NCBI RefSeq assembly: GCF_964355755.1
Contig: NC_092680.1
Coordinates: 13,741,001-13,805,000 of the forward strand
Source: Antedon mediterranea
Lineage: Eukaryota > Echinodermata > Crinoidea > Comatulida > Antedonidae
DNA length: 64,000 nt
Direction of reading: 5' to 3'
Shown here: positions 46,975-60,800 of the stretch, one piece after another
Layout: each line of letters begins with the position of its first letter
Position numbering within the stretch: the stretch's first letter is position 1
Program-made: the position numbers and the translations under genes
The notes under the pieces: model-generated
What the model was told of the DNA's origin: nothing
Databases searched by the model: none
Seen by the model: only the letters and a program-made list of their open reading frames with translations

Positions 46975-47780
46975 TAACGGATGAAAACAAACACAGGCAA
47001 AACATTCTAGGTTAATGCAACCTAAAAAACCCATCCCAAGATAGGCACAAACATTCTAGGTTGAAGAAACCTAAAAACACACATCCCAAGATAGGCACAA
47101 ACATTCTAGGTTGAAGCAACCTAAAAACACACATCCCAAGATAGGCACAAACATTCTAGGTTGAAGCAACCTCAAGAAACGCATCCCAAGATAGGCACAA
47201 ACATTCTAGGTTGAAGCAACCTAAAAACACACATCCCAAGATAGGCACAAACATTATAGGTTGAAGCAACCTAAAAACACACATCCCAAGATAGGCACAA
47301 ACATTCTAGGTTGAAGAAACCTAAAAACACACATCCCAAGATAGGCACAAACATTCTAGGTTGAAGCAACCTAAAAACACACATCCCAAGATAGGCACAA
47401 ACATTCTAGGTTGAAGTAACCTAAAAACACACATCCCAAGAAAGGCACAAACATTCTAGGTTGAAGCAACCTCAAGAAACGCATCCCAAGATAGGCACAA
47501 ACATTCTAGGTTGAAGCAACCTAAAAACACACATCCCAAGATAGGCACAAACATTCTAGGTTGAAGAAACCTAAAAACACACATCCCAAGATAGGCACAA
47601 ACATTCTAGGTTAAAGCAACCTCGAGAATCACATCCCAAGATAGGCACAAACATTCTAGGTTGAAGTAACCTAAAAACACACATCCCAAGATAGGCAGAA
47701 ACATTCTAGGTTGAAGAAACCTAAAAACACACATCCCAAGATAGGCATAAACATTATAGGTTGATAACAGATGAAAACAA
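46941..47780 (+). repeat. 50-bp minisatellite seeded in the last PARP codons
   Basis: About 17 copies of a unit such as ACATCCCAAGATAGGCACAA followed by ACATTCTAGGTTGAAGCAAC and CTAAAAACAC. Fifteen copies are spaced exactly 50 bp (starts 47031 to 47731). The first copy (46941) is the end of the open reading frame itself: it contains the codons for the last residues and the TGA stop. The last copy returns to the same wording as the first (ATTATAGGTTGATAAC then AGATGAAAACAA). The array fills the presumed 3' UTR. Confidence 0.95.
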
Positions 47781-49460
47781 CCACAGGCAAAAAGATTCCT
47801 ATTACAGTAATATTGATTGTCAATATTCCAGTTAAACAGGTGTGTGGGTAGGAGTTGAAACAGCATTAGCTTACAGTAAATCAATAGTGAAATCAGTTTC
47901 TATTAACAATATTCATATAATTATAATACAATTATAAATAAGTTACTGAGGTATTTGTACTACGGTAACGGTACATTTACTTAACAGTTTAAGAAATACC
48001 TGTATAACACAGCAGGAATAAGCACCCACCCACTAGAACATAAAATCACATCCCGTTTGGGGTTTGGCATTATACGGTACAAAAAACATTAAAAATTAAA
48101 TATGTGAAAATTATGTTAGCAAATGCAAAAGCTATGCTGAAAACAAATGGCAACAATTTCATGGAAACTGAGCTTGTGAATTTCATGTCAGCAATGAAAA
48201 CAAATGTAAATATTTAAATTTGAATGCGATGTTTTCGTTATGTTTCAATTTGTGATGACAGTTGGCAACTTATCTAAATATCTTTAGTGGGTCAAAATAA
48301 ACCAAATAAAAGTAAAATTCGGATTTAGAAAATTAGAGCTCATAATGCATAAAGCATCTATGAGCTTGACAATAAAATAACACATTTTCAATCAAATAAA
48401 ACATAAACTAAACTACCAACATCTTGTCAAACCCATATAACTATATTAGGTTTACCAGCAATTTCGTGTACACAGACTGGCGCCTAGTATATAACTTTCA
48501 GGTGTTTTCAGTTATGTGACCATCTAACTAGATGACAAAGTAAATCAGGGAGGAATGAAATTACATGTTTTAACATTTTATGTAAGGTTCGCAAGTTTTC
48601 AATGTAATTCACTATAAAGAATGGAAGTGTTTGTCGAAGAGGGGAGTTTTAAAAGCTGCATAAATATGGGGGATTGAAAGAGTCTGATGATTGATGAAGA
48701 AAAGTAGGTTTGCAATGCAATTTTGTAAATGGAAAAATCTGGTATGAACATGAGTCATTCATGAGTTTATTCATTAGAATAAATATAAACATATATGTTC
48801 CTAAGAATTTAAGACCAAATACATGTCTCTATGACCACTAGTTATAGAGATAGAAGGAGGTCAGGTTCAAATGTCAATAATTTCCATTCACTTTTGGACA
48901 AAAATGCCAGTCTTTTTGTACAAAGTGGGTTAGGGTTAGAGTGAATATAAATATATATCTTGTAAATTAGTTGACATTAAAATGAAACCTGTAACATCAG
49001 CCATTCTGAAGATATAAGCTATTTGAATATTTTGGCCGCCATCTTGTAAAGTTACAGTTAAAGATTGGGCAACAACGTTTTTATAGTTTATTTTGACCCA
49101 ATACAGATTTTTAGACAAGTTGTCATCACAAATTGCACACGGGACCCTATTTTATGACATCTTTTAACCGAACTATTTAAGCAAGTAACAAACAAGATAA
49201 AGTATTTTGTTATACAGTATATACATCTATATCTATAAGAAAATGATTGTATCATAACCGAAACGTAGAGAAATTCTTAACCATAATTTATTTCATTTTG
49301 GAAACACACCTAACTTTACTAGTATAAGCATATGAATTACAGTAATTAAATGATTTTAGATGTTTTAAGATCAACAAATATGAGGCTAACTCTGAAATTT
49401 TTAAATAAATTAGAACAGAGTTTCAGTTAGTTTATACACATTTTAATGATTTATTTTTGG
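47781..49460. other. Downstream of the PARP gene; 3' UTR or intergenic
   Basis: AT-rich, with no gene found. AATAAA at 48297-48302 could be the PARP poly(A) signal, which would give a 3' UTR of about 1.3 kb containing the minisatellite. This is not verified. Confidence 0.4.
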
Positions 49461-49464
49461 CGGG

Positions 49465-49730
49465 AACTCAATGGAGATACAAAAAAAAACTGAAAAGCTA
49501 AATCAAAACGATTAAGTAAAACAGCCAGAAAAGTTAGCAGAGCTTTCGGGCAAGTGAGTGTACTTGGACAAAGTAAATAGTATATATATATTAATGTTCT
49601 ATGTGTTTATATATATTGATGAAGGGCTAGTGTTGCCTGAAAACTATTCTGGCTGTTTTAAAAGTTAGCATTTACTTTTTGCTTTTTTTTTGTATCTCCA
49701 TTGAGATCCAGCCACTGATACCCACAGCAT
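49465..49730. repeat. Inverted repeat (MITE-like)
   Basis: ACTCAATGGAGATACAAAAA at the left is inverted as TTTTTGTATCTCCATTGAG at the right, and AAAACAGCCAGAA pairs with TTCTGGCTGTTTT. The total length is about 260 bp. Confidence 0.65.
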
Positions 49731-50165
49731 TGTCATTTTTTCAGTAATTTGCCTTTGGATTTATATATATATATATATGTTACAATATATGTGTTCCAAC
49801 ACTATTTTATAATTTACAAAAATTGTTTTTAATACTTCTAATTAAATAGTTTTAATTTGTACACCATGAATTAGAATACCATGTTTCTTAATGAAAGGGT
49901 TTTAAAGCTTTCTGTTTATTAACTTTGAAATATTTTATTACAATCCATCAACAAATAGTTTATTTATTTTGTATTAGTAAGGGATCATGTCTAAATAATT
50001 CCAGCGCAAAGACATATGGTTTTAGTTTGTTTTAATGTGGAAGCTTAGGTGGCAGTTATCATTGCTATATACAATGTGTAAGTTATCAAAAGAGCTTGCT
50101 AAATAATAAACAAGTTTAAGGGCAAACACAATATACTGCAGCAATAGTTTTGATATGGTCCCTTA

Positions 50166-50509
50166 GGGTATGTTCAGATCCATGGAGTTATGCTTTAGTA
50201 TCGCAAGCAATGTCATAATATAATTAGTGTTGTAACAGAAAAAAACAGATTTGCCTATTACTAATGTTTTCGTTTCAAACTGAATTGTCACTGATTTGGC
50301 CAAACATCTTGTATGTAGGAGTAAATTTTATTGGTTAGAGGTCAAAATCATTGATGCATGACTTTCGTATCATAAGTGTCATTCACTTATTCATTGACAT
50401 TGAGCTGTCGTGACGCACGAAACATCAGTTTCCACTAATCTCTTCCTTGTTCAGACCCATGGAGTTGTATGCTGCGTACAATACGAAACTCCGTAGGTCT
50501 GAACAGGCC
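50166..50509. mobile_element. Harbinger-like MITE (TTA duplication)
   Basis: The left GGGTATGTTCAGATCCATGG pairs with the inverse of the right end (GGCCTGTTCAGACCTACGG). TTA flanks both sides (50163-50165 and 50510-50512). The three-base TTA duplication suggests PIF/Harbinger mobilisation. Confidence 0.6.
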
Positions 50510-50512
50510 TTA

Positions 50513-51294
50513 AATGAATTGTAGTTACTGCTCCATAAATATAGTACAAACTGTACATTTTAAGTAACATTTTTATTTAGTATCTTCAAAACATCAACAA
50601 ATGTTAGTTATAAGTAATTAATTTCTTTAAAGCATGTTTGCATCTTGTCATGACTGAGTGGGTTACACGGACACTCTCATCATTGGACAATGTTAACATC
50701 ACATAATTTTGTATATGTCTTTATTTTACAATCATTTGAACAATTTTATAATTTGTTATAATTTGTTTCTTTCATTATTATATGGTATAATTTTAAACAT
50801 AGTTTTGTACATTTTTTAACCTCAATATTATTTTTAATTATAATGTTAATGTTTTTAAATTCTGTAACCAGCTAATCGTTTCAATGTTATTTAATCATCC
50901 AGATGAAAATAAAAATAATATGAACGAGAATTGTTGTATGTTTGTTGCTTCTTTTAACTTGATTGCCGTGACTACAGGAAACAATTAATTCTACCATGCC
51001 AATAGCCTCTACTACGCCAAATACAGTATTGACAATCAGCATTTTAAAATTGTAAACAAAAATAATCTTAAATTTATTTATATATTGCATTGATTATAAA
51101 ACTTAACATCAACAATAAACTGCTAAGCGATTATGCTAAAATCAAAAATGAAATGCATTGATTCTGCATATAGCACATCTTCTATTAATACATGAAAAAT
51201 GGCTGAACTCAACAACAGAAAAGGTAGAACATTAGGTAAGGGTTAAGTTCCAGCAATTAATCTTACAAGTTTTTGATTGAATATATATTTATAC
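50513..51294. other. Intergenic, nothing recognised
   Basis: AT-rich with no gene or clear repeat ends. Confidence 0.35.
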
Positions 51295-51585
51295 TGGGTA
51301 ACCGCTTCAGTCAAAGACTGGTCTCCCAGAGGGCCCAGTTGGTGATCAGTGGCTGTAATGTAACCCCCTACTCGTCTCGAAAGATGTACTAGGTTCTTTA
51401 AAGTGCACACGAGCAAGTTGTGTACACTGGACCTACGGTTTATAGTCCTTATCCGAGAAGACTCGTTCTACCACCAGAACCATGGAGTGAGTGAGCCTCG
51501 AACCCCTGCGCCGATGTTATGGCTACGTAATTACGGTTCCACTGTCTTAACCGCTCGGCCACTCACTCCCAAGTTGCAGTGGAAA
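51295..51585 (-). mobile_element. tRNA-derived SINE (minus strand)
   Basis: On the minus strand the element opens with a tRNA-like head. GGAGTGA pairs with TCACTCC, box A is GTGGCCGAGCGG, a long variable-arm-type region follows, and box B is GGGTTCGAGGC, resembling class II (Ser/Leu) tRNAs. The body continues for about 200 bp with TCTTCTCGGATAAGGACTAT and ends near 51295. There is no intact protein frame. Confidence 0.7.
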
Positions 51586-51821
51586 GAAACACAACCACTA
51601 ATTACAAAATTGTACAATTAATAATCTATTTACAGTAAACATCACAATGTTAAAAAAAAGAATTCGTTTTAAATTTGCATTGTTTTTTAAATCTATACAG
51701 CATAAAAGATGATGAATTATAATAACGCCTTATCTAATTACACATCCATGATTTTCCACTACGCATGAGAACATGGATACCTTAATCGTTGATATTAATT
51801 AAAATTGACTTAATGAGACAT

Positions 51822-54800
51822 TTAAAGCTTGCTGGTAGAAGGGAACATTAAATCTTTGATTTCAACAAATGCCTTGCAAATTGCATTGTAGAACTGATGA
51901 CAGCTTGTTACTTCACATGAATTGTAACCAGTCACAAGCAACTGAAACCTGGTGGTAGAAAGACAAATCAAAATTGGATAATGCACAATAGATTATTCTA
52001 TACATATTTTTTTTATTTCTTTTAGCCAAAATGAAACCATAAACTTGGATAGTGATGGTACTTACTGGTCTTTGGCGATCCTATAGAATATGCCATAGCC
52101 ATCTTGTGTCATAGCTGCCACTCCTCCATGTACAGGGGTATAGCCTATCACACTGGTTGATAACACAAAGTTTCCACCACCACCACTATAAGTAAAATAA
52201 ACATTGTATAACTACAAAGCAAAATTTAAGAACAATATATAATATCTGAGAAGAGATGTCACTGTATAAGCCTGGAGCTATAGCTCCATGGTATGAGCCT
52301 AGGAGGGGAATCAACACAATTTTAAATATTTTGAATATTAATGATAGTTAATACTTACTTGATACTTGACGACCCTTAATTCCTAGTTTTAGTAGGACCT
52401 CTATCAGGAGGAAATCTTTGAGAGTCTTATTAAAAGGGGTGTTTCCTTAATATAGGTCTTCAAAGAAAATGCATGAACAATAATTTTCCTAAATTTTCAT
52501 AAAACATTTGTTTTACCTTTTGGTATAGGCATCATGTAAAAATATGTCAGGCGTTGGAAGGCCCATTTCTTGGGCAGTGCAGTAAATACCAAACAAATGT
52601 CTGTCACAGCCTTGGCCTTCAGTTGCCTCTTGCATTATGGTGTTGTGCTTGTTATATGCCACTTGGAACAATGTTTGACGTTCTCCAATCTGTAATTATG
52701 CAATTAAATTAAAATTATCATACATTCTTGTTTGTAGCAATATGTAGGTGATTGGCCAGATTCAGGAAAACTGATCATTTCCTTTATGGATAACATTCTT
52801 GGTATAAAACAAACTCAGTCTCTACTACATACTGAAACTTGTGGATCGAGCATTGCTTTACACCATTCGACTGCCTCTGGTGTGGTTGATCGGATCGTCT
52901 CAGTTCTGCCTTTGTAAAATTTCCTGGTGGCTGCTGTCTCATAGCATGGACCTGGTCTGTAAATGGATGGTAAATAAATGTAATCTTCTATACTTGTTAA
53001 ATGCATAACATTATTTGTATAGTGTAGATACAAGGTTGTACTAAAAATACCAAACTATGATCATTACTATGAATAGGTATATTAATACATATGATTATGA
53101 ACTTATATTTTCTTCTACCACATACCAGTTTTGCAAAATTATAAAAAAACATGTTAGTGGTGTTTATACAGTTGAATAAATAAAATAAAAAAATAAAATG
53201 ATGGTACGATAGACCTTACTTTGAATACATGGTGTAGTATGCAAGTTGTATGGCCAGTTGACAACTTGTATCTGGGTGTAGATTGTGTTTCCTTAGCTCA
53301 TCTTTTCCATAAAGTGTAAAACGAGCTGACAATACTTCCATATTTTTCGCCTATAGTGAAATTAAATGAAAGTATTTTATAAGAATTATTCTATTATTAT
53401 ACTTTAAAAACATCAATTGAACTGGCAGATCCAATATTTTCAGTTGGGCTTAGACAACCAAACAATAGACCTACTTTAAACATTATGACAAGGTAAATAT
53501 AGAGTTTGTAAAGTTAAAAAGTATATCAATCCTACATTGGTAAAATATATGTCTTCAGCTTTATCCTGAGCTTTAGCAATGACATCATCTGTTGTGAATA
53601 TTAACTCCAGTGGCATTATTGCATTTGTATTAATTTTCGGCTCACCCTTCAAATAAGAAAAAAATGTTAACAGGGGTATCTGATTTGTATTTATGATGAA
53701 ATGTTTAACCTACTATTTTATGTATTTTATGCAAATGATATAATAATTCATTCATTCATTCAATCTTTTATTTCGGAAACTCTGGTCCATAGAAAGTAAA
53801 CAATTACATATAAATGAAATAAAATAAACAAGACTAATTACTACTACTCATCTCAGGATGACATTCCACCTGGAGAGCATCTTCGACTTAACTAAGACGT
53901 TGCTTATAATCGTTGAGATTAAAATATTTTTGCTTGCATTAAGTCTACACATCAGGCCATATATTGATTTTTTTAACAATTCATAAAAAGAAGGAATTCT
54001 ACATTCCGTAAACATGAGGCTGGCACTGCAATGGTGAGGCCTTTGCAACAACATTCTTAAACCATTATTGTAGCATACCTGGAGAGATCGCAAGGTACCT
54101 AATAATAAATGGAAATGACTTATTAAAATGGTACCACATTCGGATTGACTTTCCTTTTAAGACCAACCTCAGGAATGTAGTGTGACTAGATTACTTGAAA
54201 CAGGCAGAGTAAGGAATAAATCACACGTGTGATTAATACTAATTGGTACAACCATATTACACATATATAACCTAACATTTACCAAAAAATATAAATTTAA
54301 AAGTCTCAAATTGAAAAATGATTTCAATTTACCGGCCAACATGCTGCTGTTGTCAGAAGCTGTTGGTGTATATAATCACTCAACAATACCATCACCATGC
54401 CATCATATGGAGCATGCTGAAAAAAAGGAGACCATTAGTAAAACAAAAGCAGATGCAAGGTTAAAATGAACCAGCTTACTAGTGACAGCTATAATTCTAC
54501 TAGCAAAGATACTTTCACCTACCCACTCAATTCTGGTCATTTTGATGACCCATAAACCTGTTATTGCATCTGTGATTGTAAAGCACAAAGCTACATTGGG
54601 ATTAATGTGAAAGCTGAGTTTTTCAACTTACATCACAGTTTGCAGTAAGTACACCATTTTCAAACACATGTACACTAAGTGCCTTGTCTGACCATTTATT
54701 CCATGGTTGAGGTCCAAAAAATGATTCTTCATAAGCCTATTAAAAAGATAACAAGAATATGAACAGTTTTTATTGCATAACATGATAGTAAACATGAAGA

Positions 54801-57800
54801 AACAAAATAACAATAATGCCATTGTATTACTAACCTGAGTACAGTTTTGAGGAGTACCATCATCTAGCACAATGCACAAGATGCTTGATATGATATCCTG
54901 AACATGACGTTCATTAGCAGAATCTAGTTCAATGAGATGCTGGAACGACTGAAAGTTTAAAAAAATTAAAATTTTAAAATTAAGATACCTCAATAAGTTA
55001 GATATTTGTAAGTCTCCTGGTCCAGACAAAATAAACTCTCCAGTCTTAAAGGAAACAAATTTACAATTGGCTGATCTCTTTAAGCATTTATTAACTAAAT
55101 TGATGAAGTAAGGAGCTATCCCCCTATCTTGGGGCCTTGCAGACGTTATACCTATATTCAAAAAAGGAAATAAGTCTACACCTTTGAATTATAGACCAGT
55201 GAGCCTGACTTCACTAGTATGTAAAACTATGGAAACATTCATTAGGAATAATATAATGGATTATATGGAAAGCAACAATTTGTTCACCAAAAGTCAACAT
55301 GGTTTTCGGCCGGGTAGGTCATGTAATACAGCACTACTAGAAGCGATAAATCAGTGGACCAAATGGTTAGATGAAGGCTCGAGTTTCGATTGCGTTTTCT
55401 TGGATTTCAAGAAAGCTTTTGATAGCGTTCCACATAAAAGATTAATCAACAAGCTGAAAGCATATGGTATAGGAGGAAACTTAGTGCAGTGGATAGAGGC
55501 GTTTCTTACTAATAGATCACAGGTAGTTGTTGTAAATGGTGTTAGGTCAAACAGCAAAAGAGTAACAAGTGGAATACCTCAAGGAAGTGTTCTTGGACCA
55601 CTGCTCTTCAACTTGTATATCAACGACCTTCCTGATCAAATAGATTCCGAAATAACAATTTTTGCTGATGACACCAAGATTTTTAGAAAAATAAATAATT
55701 TAGATGATGCCAAAAAGTTACAAGATGACATTGACAAGCTGTTTAAATGGTCTATAAAATGGCAACTACCGTTTAACTTAGATAAATGTAGTGTCATGTA
55801 TTTTGGTAGGAAGAACAATAAATTTCAATACAAGATGGGCCATGCAGAAAACAAGAAACTACTACAATGGGTCTCCAAAATGACAGATCTCGGGGTCATA
55901 ATTGACGATAAATTAACTTTCGAATCCCATGTGGCTCAAGTTGCTATGAAAGCAAATAAAAAGCTGGGCATCATATATAGGTCTTTTGATTATTTATCCT
56001 GTCACTCATTATCTCTTCTGTACAAATCGATTGTAAGACCATCCATGGAATATTGCAGTACTGTTTGGCAACATGTTTTTTTGAAAGAATCTGATAAGTT
56101 GGAAAAGGTTCAACAGCGTGCATCTAGAATGATAGCAGATTTACGTCAGTATGAATACAGTCAACGACTTTCCAAAATGCACCTTCCTACTCTAGAATAC
56201 AGAAGATTGAGATCCGCAATGATTCAAGTATTCAAAATGTTCTACGGTTTCACTAAATGTAACAATGAGGATTTTTTTAGGTTAACCACTGAATCTAGAA
56301 CCAGAGGACACTTTTTGAAAATTAGTAAACCTCGTACTCACTTAAGGATACGGCAGAAATTTTTAACAAACTCTATTATCGACACATGGAACAACTTGCC
56401 TTAGGATGTAATAGAAGCTGCAAATGTTAATCAATTTAAAAACCGACTAGAAAAGTTTTGGAAACACCACCCACTAAAGTTTTCCCCATATGATAGAACA
56501 TGTAATAGAATATACCGGAGGGACACACAAGCATTGCTTTAGATGTCCAAGATCAAGGTAAATCAAGGTAAAAAATTTATACAGGGTTAAAGTTAGTCAT
56601 TATTTAATCTTATAATTAGAAATATCAATTAATTAAATTAATATACAGGTTTCAAATATAAATTATTATACAGTATAGTCTTTTTTTTTAAATTACAAAG
56701 TAACATTAATTCCAATTATAGTACAATTATTAAATTTTAAATTCATTTATTTAAAAAGTCTTATTGCACTCGGTAGAGTTGAAATTGCGTAACGGTTGGT
56801 AGAACATAAATTGGATATCATTTCTTCAACTTGGTAATCCCATTTCATGTTAAGTTGTAATCAAAACCCCAGTAACTCAACAACAGGCCTTTCTTCAAGT
56901 ACTTTGTCCGCAATAGTTAACAGCACAAAATTGGGTTTGTTTCTCATAAAGTGGACATGCATTATATGGCATTTAGTAGGGTTGGGCAGCATGTCATTCT
57001 CAACACACCAGGTTTGTAGTGCATCGAGATGACTATGAATAGAATGACCAAATTATTACCACTTCGAGGTACACGATTAATCTCACCGATTATGATTATT
57101 ATTATTATTATTATCCACAAACTTCCATCTTTTTGGAACATGTTCCAACAAGTCATTTACCATCAGAATTGAAGAGGCCCTAGTTTGGTGCCCTAGAGCA
57201 CTCAGCAATAAAACTCTCAAAAATACGACCAAATAAAAATGTTATCGATATGGTCGGTATTCATCAGGATTAAAGGCTATGGGTATCTCTTGAATAGGGA
57301 GGTTCAAAATGTGGAAGTTTTACTAAATAACAATACAGGTAGCAGCAATACTGCACCTTAGCTTATCTCGTGTTAAACATATTTTGGGTTAAATTTTTAA
57401 AACAAACCTTTGCATATGATGTCCTATCACCAACTGTTAAAGAGCCAATTCCTTGACCTCGGTTACGACTTTTCTCCTTTATATGTGAAAGTTGCCTGAA
57501 ATGTATCATTAATAATACACATTGTCACAAAATATTATATTAATAGTAAGAATTCATGCATATAGTATATTAATGCATGCATTCATGCATCTATATATAA
57601 ATTATGGTTAATTCTGACATAGGCGAGCACAATGAAAAACTTTGGTACAAATCTCCGTCTTGGATACCTACCTTATCTATCTGAGATGTACCGCGAAACG
57701 TAGATTTGATAACATTAGTGTTCACGCCGACGCTATTGTTCCATATTTCTATCTTAGGAAGATATTATAAAGAGTTTTTTATCAAAATTTATGATTTCAA

Positions 57801-60800
57801 CATTTGATTTTCATTTCAATTTCAATTCTTCCCGGTCAAAGTAATTTCCGGGTTTAAGATAAGTTCACCTTGCAACAACCTGGTTTCAAATATTTTCTCT
57901 CTTTTATACACAAGGGAGCAGTTAAAATAATAGATTTGACCCTAAAGGTGACTGGAAACAGGCACTTTCCATCAATCAATACAGTGTCCCTTTGGAAGAC
58001 GAAAAATATGTCAGAATTAACCATAATTTACATATAGATACCGCGCGAGTGTGTGAAGGTACAGTAGTTAAATAATAGGAATTATACTGCAAATTAATAA
58101 AGATCAAATTAAATATACGCCATAAAGAATCAGAATATATTGTGGGGAATAGTATTATAAAATTACATAGGGAGATTTGATGATAAGACATTTTTCGAGT
58201 GAAATCCCGATAGCTGAGTTTTATTGACTAAGCTTGCAGGAATAACTGTAGGCTATCTTCCTGTGTCCCATTAGGACCGAGATGTCTGCCCATGTTGCAA
58301 GCCGTAATGTCTTCTTTCTTGGGCCCACTCTGTCACGGCAGTTAGTTTCAAAAGATGATTAAATTAAATAATGTATTAATAATTATTAGGATGGTATTCA
58401 TTTGAATAAACGCCTCTCCAATAAAACATCACTTTGAATAATAAACCCTCCCCCCCCCCCCCCAACCCAACTATCTAATAAACGTCCATCCACATATTTA
58501 TAATAACACAATTATACTATTTGTAGTAGAATTCACTGCACTGTTATCTACAATTTACCAAGCATTTGTTATTCTTTTTTAGCACTTTTCATATCTATTA
58601 GAGGATTTCATTTGATTATAAATGTTACCACCATATTATTAAAACTAAAAAATTTAACATATATCCCTCAAATAAGCACCTCCCTCAAATGACCTCCGCC
58701 TCCCCAAAGAGCCCTACCAAACAATAAAAACTATACAATAAAGTTATTAATCATCTTAAAGACCCCTTCCCTGCAAATTTGGACGTTTTTTGGAAAATAA
58801 TACATATATATCACTTTAAAAACATTAAACCATGTCATTCCTTGTCTTAAATGTACGTTTTATGGTAAATTATGATAAAAAGTGAGAAACAATGCACTAC
58901 CTAAGTAGGTCGCGGCAATCAACCTCTCGTGGACGGTCTTAGGCCTAGCCTAGCTAGGCTTAGTTTTGTAGGCCTAACTGGTAAACATCGATAACGTACG
59001 AACATCGTACGCTAGCTATATACCTAGCCTGACGTTGTATAGTTGCTGCATTAATTGTCTTTCTATTTTTGCCACACTCCGTTGATACAAATTGGGGAAA
59101 ACCCGGTATTTTCGCTGAAAAGTTAGGAGTCTTCCATTTGTTTTGGCTTCACGATCGATCGAAAAGTGGGCGAATTACAGGTGAAAAACAAAAATATCAA
59201 TCCGCGCGCAATGCATTTTGGGATTTATAGCGGGCCGCTATAATTTTTAGAATCGATTTATTTTTCACATTTTTAACCGTTTAAAGACGAAAAAAGTTAT
59301 CGCAATAGGACCATATAGTATTATTTTTACATTAAATATAGTTTGTGATCTTAAATTAGATCTAAAAAACGTAGGGAATAGGGCTTTAAACACTGTGATA
59401 CAAAGTAGTTTAGTTTTACGAATGTCAAGCATTTTCAATAATGGTAACCGACAGAAAACGTATAAGGAGAACATTATCATTCCGAGAACCATCGTCTACA
59501 CTCTAGTACTTTTAATTACTGCATTCTAAAAAATGTCTATACTTTCAATAGCTTATTTTTATATATAATATTTTGTGCTCAGTAGAGCAATTCTAGCCCC
59601 CGTCGGGGAGCCTAGGCCTCCCCCCCCCCCCCCCCCCCAATCAGGGAGCCTAGCCCCTGCGCCGAGGAACGCGAGTACTTTTCGTTGGGGAATATAATAT
59701 ACGGTAAAAAATCATTCATGTTCGCTTTGTAGCTTCCGCGCCTAGAAAACCGTGGCGTTCCATTTTGACTGCGAGTACGTCAGAGGGCTATACACTTTAT
59801 ATGCATGCATTATTGCCAGCGATCTAACTAAACAATAGGTACACACTTGTCTGGTGGTGTACAAATCGTTCAACATGGGCCCAGCTCAACTCAGCTAAAC
59901 TGATCTACGCACCACCCACTCCCACCATAATAAAGACAGAAAGGTCCACATTTTTAGGCCTCTTAAGTCTAATTTTTGAAGACCTGCAGCTCTAGTTTTA
60001 ACATTTTCTTAACTCAGCCCCCAACCATAGAGCTGATCATGGATACTTATAAATTTCATTTCATATTTTGAAGTTAATAAGTGCACTTTCCGAGCAGCTC
60101 TATTATTCAAAATTTCCTTACAGATCAGCAAAAGGGTGTTAGTCTCACAACTTTACAATTTTCGCATTCCCAGACAGCAACCAGAATACACCTCTACGAT
60201 TAATGGCGTACCTCTTGGGGCGTGGGTATGTTTTACGTTCGCTTATATTTTCTATGCTACAATTTACCAGTATAAGCATATTCAATTTTAAAGGTCACTT
60301 TTAAATTTAAAGAATGAATTTACACAGTGATCGCATCGGACCTCGTGCAGTGTGTTTTGCACACATTATTTTATTTATGTACCATAAAAATGCGAAAATG
60401 TTTGCTACCCTAAATATGATTAAAATGGCCTCAAATTACGATATAACGCGTTGCTTATGGGGGATTCGCCCCTCTGGACCCCACCGAGGGTCCTTAATGG
60501 CCCCCTGTAACCAGCCTAGCGATGCTTGCATAGCTCCCCCCCTTGGGAAGATCATGGCGGCACCACTGGCTACAACTTAATTTGCAATTAATTCTCGGAT
60601 GGGACTCCAACCCACGACCTCCAGCTGGCCTGTCTATACCACCAAGCTTGTGCTGATTCCCAAGAAAAGATTCAAGCCCTACTTTTTAGTAGTTTTTTTT
60701 AAATAGTTTTTAATGCAAAACACAATCTTAAAATGTCAGGCCCGTATCCAGGGGGGTGCGTTGGGTGCAGACGCACCCCCCAAGTCCCAAAAGGTCCACT

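Noticed and set aside
47031-47780. CRISPR-like regular repeat array
   Set aside because: The 50-bp units are contiguous with no unique spacers, and the genome is eukaryotic. It is a minisatellite.
47606-47884. A 92-codon minus-strand frame across the minisatellite
   Set aside because: It is translated repeat sequence shifting frame every 50 bp, with no protein family signature.
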